NCBI GenBank assembly: GCA_047974765.1
Contig: JBKECP010000014.1
Location: forward strand, 1 to 64,000
Length of the DNA stretch: 64,000 bases
Origin: JBKECP01 sp047974765
GTDB lineage: Bacteria > Pseudomonadota > Gammaproteobacteria > Pseudomonadales > Halieaceae
Direction: 5' to 3'
Both the position numbers and the translations under genes were made by a program. Below are positions 59,739 through 64,000 of the stretch, one piece after another (position 1 is the first letter of the stretch; each line of letters starts with the position of its first letter). The notes beneath the pieces were generated by a model, which saw only the letters and a list, made by a program, of their open reading frames with translations, had not been told where the DNA came from and searched no databases.

Positions 59739-61370
59739 ATGACGCGATATGTATTCGTCACCGGTGGTGTTGTTTCCTCTCTTGGCAAGGGTATTGCGGC
59801 AGCGTCTTTGGCTGCCGTGCTGGAAGCGCGCGGCCTGAAGGTGACCTTGCTCAAACTCGATCCTTATATCAATGTTGACCCGGGGACCATGAGCCCCTTC
59901 CAGCACGGTGAGGTTTTTGTTACCGAAGATGGTGCCGAGACCGATCTTGATCTTGGCCACTATGAGCGTTTTACCCATGCAACCATGCGCCGCAGCAATA
60001 ACTTCACAACGGGCCGTGTTTACAATGCGGTACTGCGCAAGGAGCGCAGGGGCGATTACCTCGGTGGTACCGTGCAGGTTATTCCCCATATCACAGACGA
60101 AATCAAACGAAGGGTGATTCTCGGTGCCGGTGATGCCGATGTGGCCGTGGTCGAAATTGGTGGCACTGTGGGTGATATTGAAAGCCAGCCTTTTCTGGAG
60201 GCCGTGCGTCAACTGCGGGTTGAAGTCGGCGCCAGCCGCGCTCTGCTGATGCATTTGACACTGGTGCCTTACATTGCCACCGCCGGTGAAACCAAAACCA
60301 AACCAACCCAGCATTCAGTGAAGGAGTTGCGCTCTATCGGCTTGCAGCCGGATGTATTGCTGTGTCGCAGTTCGGTTGATATCGACGAAGGCGCACGCAA
60401 AAAAATTGCGCTGTTTACCAACGTTGAAGAACGGGCGGTTATTTCCCTGCCGGACTGTGATTCCATCTATCGTATTCCCGGTATTTTGCACCAGTCCGGG
60501 CTGGATGATATTGCCGTTGAACGCTTCAACCTTGAATGTAAACCCGCTGATTTGTCTGAATGGGATGAGGTCTTGCGCCGTGAATTCTCCGAGCGGCGAG
60601 GCACGGTGCGCGTGGCTATGGTCGGCAAGTATATGGATCTGCTTGACGCCTACAAATCATTGAATGAATCCCTGATACATGCTGGTCTTCAGACACTGGT
60701 AGAAGTGAAGGTTGACTATATCGATGCCGAGGATATCGAGCGAAATGGTACCAGCGTATTGGAAAAAGCTGATGCCATTCTTGTACCCGGTGGTTTTGGT
60801 GATCGCGGTGTGGAGGGCAAGATTACTGCCGTTCGTTATGCCCGTGAAAATAGCGTACCCTTCCTGGGTATTTGCCTGGGCATGCATGTGGCATTGATAG
60901 AATATGCGCGTAATGTCTGCCAGCTGGATGGAGCCGATTCCACTGAAATGCGCCCGAATACGCCCCATCCTATTGTCGGTTTGATTACCGAGTGGCAGAA
61001 CGTGGACGGCAGTACACAGACGCGTGATGAAAATTCTGACCTGGGCGGTACCATGCGTTTGGGGGCACAGTTATGTCATCTTGAAGAAGATTCAAAGGTG
61101 CGTGAAATTTATGCCAGTGAGTCGGTTATGGAGCGCCATCGTCATCGCTATGAAATCAACAACAACTATCTGCCTCAGCTACAGGCGGCTGGTGTGCGCA
61201 TCGGTGGCTGGTCGGCAGATCGTTCACTGGTGGAGATGATTGAGCTGCCACAGCATCCCTGGTTTGTTGCCTGCCAGTTCCACCCGGAATTCACCTCCAG
61301 TCCCCGGGGTGGGCATCCACTGTTTAGCAGTTATATCGAGGCGGCCCTGGCACACGCCGGCAAGGCCTGA
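59739..61370 (+). CDS. pyrG: CTP synthase
   Basis: Converts UTP to CTP with glutamine and ATP. The N-terminal amidoligase begins TRYVFVTGGVVSSLGKGIAA (nucleotide-binding loop) and contains KLDPYINVDPGTMSPFQHGE followed by VFVTEDGAETDLDLGHYERF. The C-terminal glutaminase domain has GGFGDRGVEGK, nucleophile Cys in FLGICLGMHVA (about 378) and FHPEFTSSP. Length 543 aa. ATG at 59739. Followed by kdsA and eno, a standard gammaproteobacterial arrangement. Confidence 0.97.
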   Translation: MTRYVFVTGGVVSSLGKGIAAASLAAVLEARGLKVTLLKLDPYINVDPGTMSPFQHGEVFVTEDGAETDLDLGHYERFTHATMRRSNNFTTGRVYNAVLRKERRGDYLGGTVQVIPHITDEIKRRVILGAGDADVAVVEIGGTVGDIESQPFLEAVRQLRVEVGASRALLMHLTLVPYIATAGETKTKPTQHSVKELRSIGLQPDVLLCRSSVDIDEGARKKIALFTNVEERAVISLPDCDSIYRIPGILHQSGLDDIAVERFNLECKPADLSEWDEVLRREFSERRGTVRVAMVGKYMDLLDAYKSLNESLIHAGLQTLVEVKVDYIDAEDIERNGTSVLEKADAILVPGGFGDRGVEGKITAVRYARENSVPFLGICLGMHVALIEYARNVCQLDGADSTEMRPNTPHPIVGLITEWQNVDGSTQTRDENSDLGGTMRLGAQLCHLEEDSKVREIYASESVMERHRHRYEINNNYLPQLQAAGVRIGGWSADRSLVEMIELPQHPWFVACQFHPEFTSSPRGGHPLFSSYIEAALAHAGKA

Positions 61371-61433
61371 TGATTGGCCGGTAAAAACAAGCCCATAGTA
61401 ATAAGCCCATAACAACAGACAAGGATAACTATT

Positions 61434-62285
61434 GTGAGCATGCAGACACTGACACTGGGCAATATGACAATTGCCAACAACGCTCCCTTTGTTTTGATGG
61501 GCGGTGTTAATGTACTGGAGAGCCGTGATTTGGCCATGACGGCGGCAGAGCATTATGTGCAGGTCTGCCGGAAACTGGCTATTCCCTATGTGTTCAAGGC
61601 TTCCTATGACAAGGCCAACCGCTCTTCCATTCATTCTTTTCGCGGTCCTGGTCTGGAAGAGGGCTTGCGTATTCTGCAGGAGGTCAAGCAGACCTTTTCA
61701 GTACCGATAATCAGTGATGTGCACAGCCCTGCAGAAGCTGCACCAGCGGCAGAGGTCTGCGATATTATCCAGTTGCCTGCTTTTCTTGCGCGGCAGACTG
61801 ATCTGGTTGCGGCAATGGCCGCCACTGGTGCCTTGATCAACATAAAAAAACCCCAGTTTCTATCCCCTTCACAAATGGCTAATGTGGCTGAGAAATTCCG
61901 CGAGTGCGGCAATGATCAATTGATGCTCTGTGAGCGCGGCAGTAATTTTGGCTACGATAATCTGGTTGTTGACATGCTCGGTTTTGGCGTAATGAAAAGC
62001 AGCTGTGACAATGTGCCGCTGATTTTCGATGTGACCCATGCGCTACAGTGCCGCGACCCGATGGGGGCCGCATCGGGTGGTCGCCGGGGGCAAGTGGTCG
62101 AGCTGGCCCGCGCCGGTATGGCGGTCGGTCTGGCCGGACTCTTTCTGGAAGCCCACCCCAATCCCGATAAAGCCCTGTGTGACGGGCCGAGTGCGCTGCC
62201 ATTACAACAACTTGAAGCCTTTCTAGGGCAGGTTAAAGCCGTTGATGATCTGGTTAAAAGCCTGCCTGCCATTAGCATTGATTAA
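61434..62285 (+). CDS. kdsA: 3-deoxy-8-phosphooctulonate (KDO 8-P) synthase
   Basis: Condenses PEP with arabinose 5-phosphate to Kdo-8-phosphate for the LPS inner core. Motifs are FVLMGGVNVLESRDLAM, FKASYDKANRSSIHSFRGPG followed by LEEGL, ISDVHSP, ICDIIQLPAFLARQTDL-type stretch and KPQFLSP. Length 283 aa fits. Many KdsA proteins read 'GG.NVLES' as here. The start is GTG at 61434, 8 nt after AAGGA; an ATG two codons later is less well spaced. It shows the organism makes Kdo-type lipopolysaccharide. Confidence 0.96.
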   Translation: MSMQTLTLGNMTIANNAPFVLMGGVNVLESRDLAMTAAEHYVQVCRKLAIPYVFKASYDKANRSSIHSFRGPGLEEGLRILQEVKQTFSVPIISDVHSPAEAAPAAEVCDIIQLPAFLARQTDLVAAMAATGALINIKKPQFLSPSQMANVAEKFRECGNDQLMLCERGSNFGYDNLVVDMLGFGVMKSSCDNVPLIFDVTHALQCRDPMGAASGGRRGQVVELARAGMAVGLAGLFLEAHPNPDKALCDGPSALPLQQLEAFLGQVKAVDDLVKSLPAISID

Positions 62286-62313
62286 CACTATCGCCTGACA
62301 ATACGGAGATAAC

Positions 62314-63600
62314 ATGAGTACGATCAGTAATATTCAGGCCTTTGAGGTCATGGACTCTCGCGGTAACCCCACGGTTCTGGCTGAAGTGACACTGGCCTCG
62401 GGTGTGGTCGGTGCGGCCTGTGCGCCTTCTGGCGCATCTACCGGTTCCCGTGAAGCACTTGAATTGCGTGATGATGATGCTTCACGCTATCTCGGCAAGG
62501 GAGTGCTGAAGGCGGTGGGCAATATTAATGGCGCCATTCGTGATTTGCTGTTGGGCAAAGATGCTGCGGCTCAACGCGAACTGGACGCGCTGATGATCGC
62601 TGCCGATGGCACTGACAACAAGGCCAAATTTGGCGCTAATGCCATTCTCGCCGTATCTCTGGCAGCAGCCAAAGCGGCCGCCCAGGATAAAAAAGTACCA
62701 CTGTACCGTCATATTGCCGATATCAATGGCGGCAGCGAGTTCAGCATGCCGGTGCCGATGATGAATATTCTTAACGGTGGTGAACACGCTGATAACAATG
62801 TTGATATTCAGGAATTTATGGTCCAACCGGTGGCTGCTTCATCCTTTGCTGAAGCGCTGCGTGCCGGTGCGGAAATTTTTCATCAGCTGAAAAAGGTATT
62901 GTCGGGGCGCGGTTTGAATACAGCGGTTGGTGATGAAGGCGGTTTTGCACCTAACTTGCCCTCTAATGAGGCCGCACTGGAAGTCATTGCCGAAGCTGTC
63001 AATAAGGCGGGGTACAAGCTCGGCAGTGATATTACGCTGGCTCTGGACTGTGCGGCATCTGAGTTCTATCGGGACGGCCGCTATGATCTGGCTGGCGAGG
63101 GCAAAGTTTTCAGCAGTGCCGAGTTTTGCGATTATCTGGCGGATCTGGCTGACAAGCATCCCATTATCTCTATTGAAGACGGTCTGGATGAGTCGGATTG
63201 GGATGGCTGGAAGCTGTTAACCGATAAAATTGGTGATCGTATCCAGCTGGTGGGTGACGACCTGTTTGTAACCAATACCCGAATTCTCAAACAGGGTATT
63301 GAGCGGGGTGTTGGTAATTCCATTTTGATTAAATTCAATCAGATCGGTAGCCTGAGCGAGACACTAGACGCCATTACTATGGCCAAGGCAGCTGGTTATA
63401 CCGCTGTTATTTCTCACCGCTCCGGTGAAACTGAAGATACCACTATTGCTGATCTGGCCGTGGCCACTGCCGCCGGTCAGATAAAAACCGGTTCCTTGTG
63501 TCGTTCCGACCGGGTGGCCAAGTATAACCGTCTGCTGCGTATTGAAGCTGAGCTGGGTACGGCCGCACCTTATCGCGGTCTGGCCGAGTTCGGACGCTAG
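62314..63600 (+). CDS. eno: Enolase
   Basis: Interconverts 2-phosphoglycerate and PEP and may also serve the RNA degradosome. Motifs are VMDSRGNPTVLAEV, APSGASTGSREALELRD, MPVPMMNILNGGEHADNNVD, the metal ligand region SIEDGLDESDWDGW, QLVGDDLFVTN, KFNQIGSLSETLDAI and SHRSGETEDTTIADLAV (about 368-385). Length 428 aa. ATG at 62314 follows CGGAGAT. Confidence 0.98.
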   Translation: MSTISNIQAFEVMDSRGNPTVLAEVTLASGVVGAACAPSGASTGSREALELRDDDASRYLGKGVLKAVGNINGAIRDLLLGKDAAAQRELDALMIAADGTDNKAKFGANAILAVSLAAAKAAAQDKKVPLYRHIADINGGSEFSMPVPMMNILNGGEHADNNVDIQEFMVQPVAASSFAEALRAGAEIFHQLKKVLSGRGLNTAVGDEGGFAPNLPSNEAALEVIAEAVNKAGYKLGSDITLALDCAASEFYRDGRYDLAGEGKVFSSAEFCDYLADLADKHPIISIEDGLDESDWDGWKLLTDKIGDRIQLVGDDLFVTNTRILKQGIERGVGNSILIKFNQIGSLSETLDAITMAKAAGYTAVISHRSGETEDTTIADLAVATAAGQIKTGSLCRSDRVAKYNRLLRIEAELGTAAPYRGLAEFGR

Positions 63601-63610
63601 GAGACCGGGT

Positions 63611-63943
63611 TTGCGCTGGTTAGTGGCAGGTCTGCTTGTTTTGCTGTTGGTGTTGCAGTATCGCTTGTGGATTGCTGAAGGCAGTCTTGCCGAACAGCAT
63701 CGACTGGAACAACAGGTGCAGGCGCAAACACTGATTAACGCTGAGCTGCGTGCGCGTAACGCCGTGCTGGAACGGGAAGTGCTGGCTTTGCAAAACGGCA
63801 ACGAGAGCGTAGAGCAGCGAGCTCGTGAACAGCTCGGTCTGATTCGGGAGGGTGAGGTTTTTTATCAACTGGCGGATCCATCTCAAAATAAGGGTGCGAC
63901 AGGAGCGAATAAACACTCTGCCCAAGGGAGCAGACATCCGTGA
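63611..63943 (+). CDS. ftsB: Cell division protein FtsB
   Basis: Small bitopic divisome protein that forms a coiled coil with FtsL and binds FtsQ. An N-terminal membrane helix (LVAGLLVLLLVLQYRLWIA) is followed by a leucine-zipper-like coil (LEQQVQAQTLINAELRARNA) and the conserved VEQRAREQLGLIREGEVFYQ. The start is a TTG at 63611, 6 nt after AGGAGA, giving 110 aa. An upstream frame extension would lie inside eno. It overlaps the ispD start by 4 bp. Confidence 0.92.
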   Translation: MRWLVAGLLVLLLVLQYRLWIAEGSLAEQHRLEQQVQAQTLINAELRARNAVLEREVLALQNGNESVEQRAREQLGLIREGEVFYQLADPSQNKGATGANKHSAQGSRHP

Positions 63944-64000
63944 GTGGCTTGTGTAAAAAAGCCCGTTTATTTGCCGTTGTGCCAGCGGCGGGTGTTGGTC
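63940..64000 (+). CDS. ispD: IspD, 2-C-methyl-D-erythritol 4-phosphate cytidylyltransferase (5' end only)
   Basis: Starts with GTG overlapping the ftsB stop (GTGA). The visible 20 residues end in LFAVVPAAGVG, the CTP-binding start of IspD. The MEP pathway enzyme and the ftsB-ispD order are normal for gammaproteobacteria. The rest lies outside the window. Confidence 0.88.
   Translation, partial: MSGLCKKARLFAVVPAAGVG

Noticed and set aside
1..64000. CRISPR arrays, rRNA genes, prophage or defence islands
   Set aside because: No regularly spaced direct repeats, rRNA sequence, phage genes or recognised defence genes were seen.

Overview
The window reads as a stretch of chromosome from a Gram-negative gammaproteobacterium, probably a marine, Cellvibrionales-like heterotroph. 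Supporting this are the tilS-pyrG-kdsA-eno-ftsB-ispD gene order, kdsA (LPS Kdo synthesis), a split B12-dependent ribonucleotide reductase of the Pseudomonas NrdJa/NrdJb type, several lipoprotein signals, and a sodium-pumping OadGAB decarboxylase beside secreted sulfatases. The order-level assignment is inference.

Layout. 1-7400: end of a tRNA (probably Ser), a lipid-kinase-like gene, a DUF885 metallopeptidase, nrdJb-nrdJa behind paired NrdR-like boxes, a HIT protein, an Ala/Asp-rich lipoprotein and tRNA-Arg(ACG). 7496-8816: a structured intergenic repeat abutting a dead IS110/IS1111-type element. 8837-19400: a DUF3604 protein, a GGDEF/EAL protein with degenerate catalytic motifs, MtfA, a broken permease remnant, a SIMPL protein, an AraC regulator, ArfB, a lipoprotein carrying a GspG-like domain, DUF2721, and two overlapping unknown genes behind a Fur-like box. 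19700-27830: an AidB-type acyl-CoA dehydrogenase, YegP, a retropepsin-like protease / 7TM inactive-transglutaminase / ATP-grasp / EEP-nuclease cassette with overlapping genes, RhlE and YaiI. 28070-36240: an MFS transporter remnant, two overlapping GAPDH-family genes of which the first lacks the catalytic cysteine, Ppc, and a patatin plus alpha/beta-hydrolase pair. 36600-46840: a SYLF protein, a large unknown membrane protein, an M1 aminopeptidase, a POT peptide transporter and an M49 dipeptidyl peptidase, which together suggest peptide feeding. 47086-52395: a tandem pair of near-identical arylsulfatases. 52466-64000: dusC, oadGAB, accA, tilS, pyrG, kdsA, eno, ftsB and the start of ispD.

The most unusual signals are: (1) a dispersed intergenic element of about 170-186 bp with three full copies (7496-7664, 15514-15683, 30806-30991) and two fragments (42871-42907, 46941-46982), in which successive hairpins are kept although the stem sequences differ between copies; (2) the cysteine-less GAPDH paralog translationally coupled to an intact GAPDH; (3) the tandem sulfatases, one of which has lost the proline of its formylglycine motif by a single-base difference; (4) the protease/transglutaminase/ATP-grasp/nuclease cassette, whose first start region is masked by a strong hairpin.
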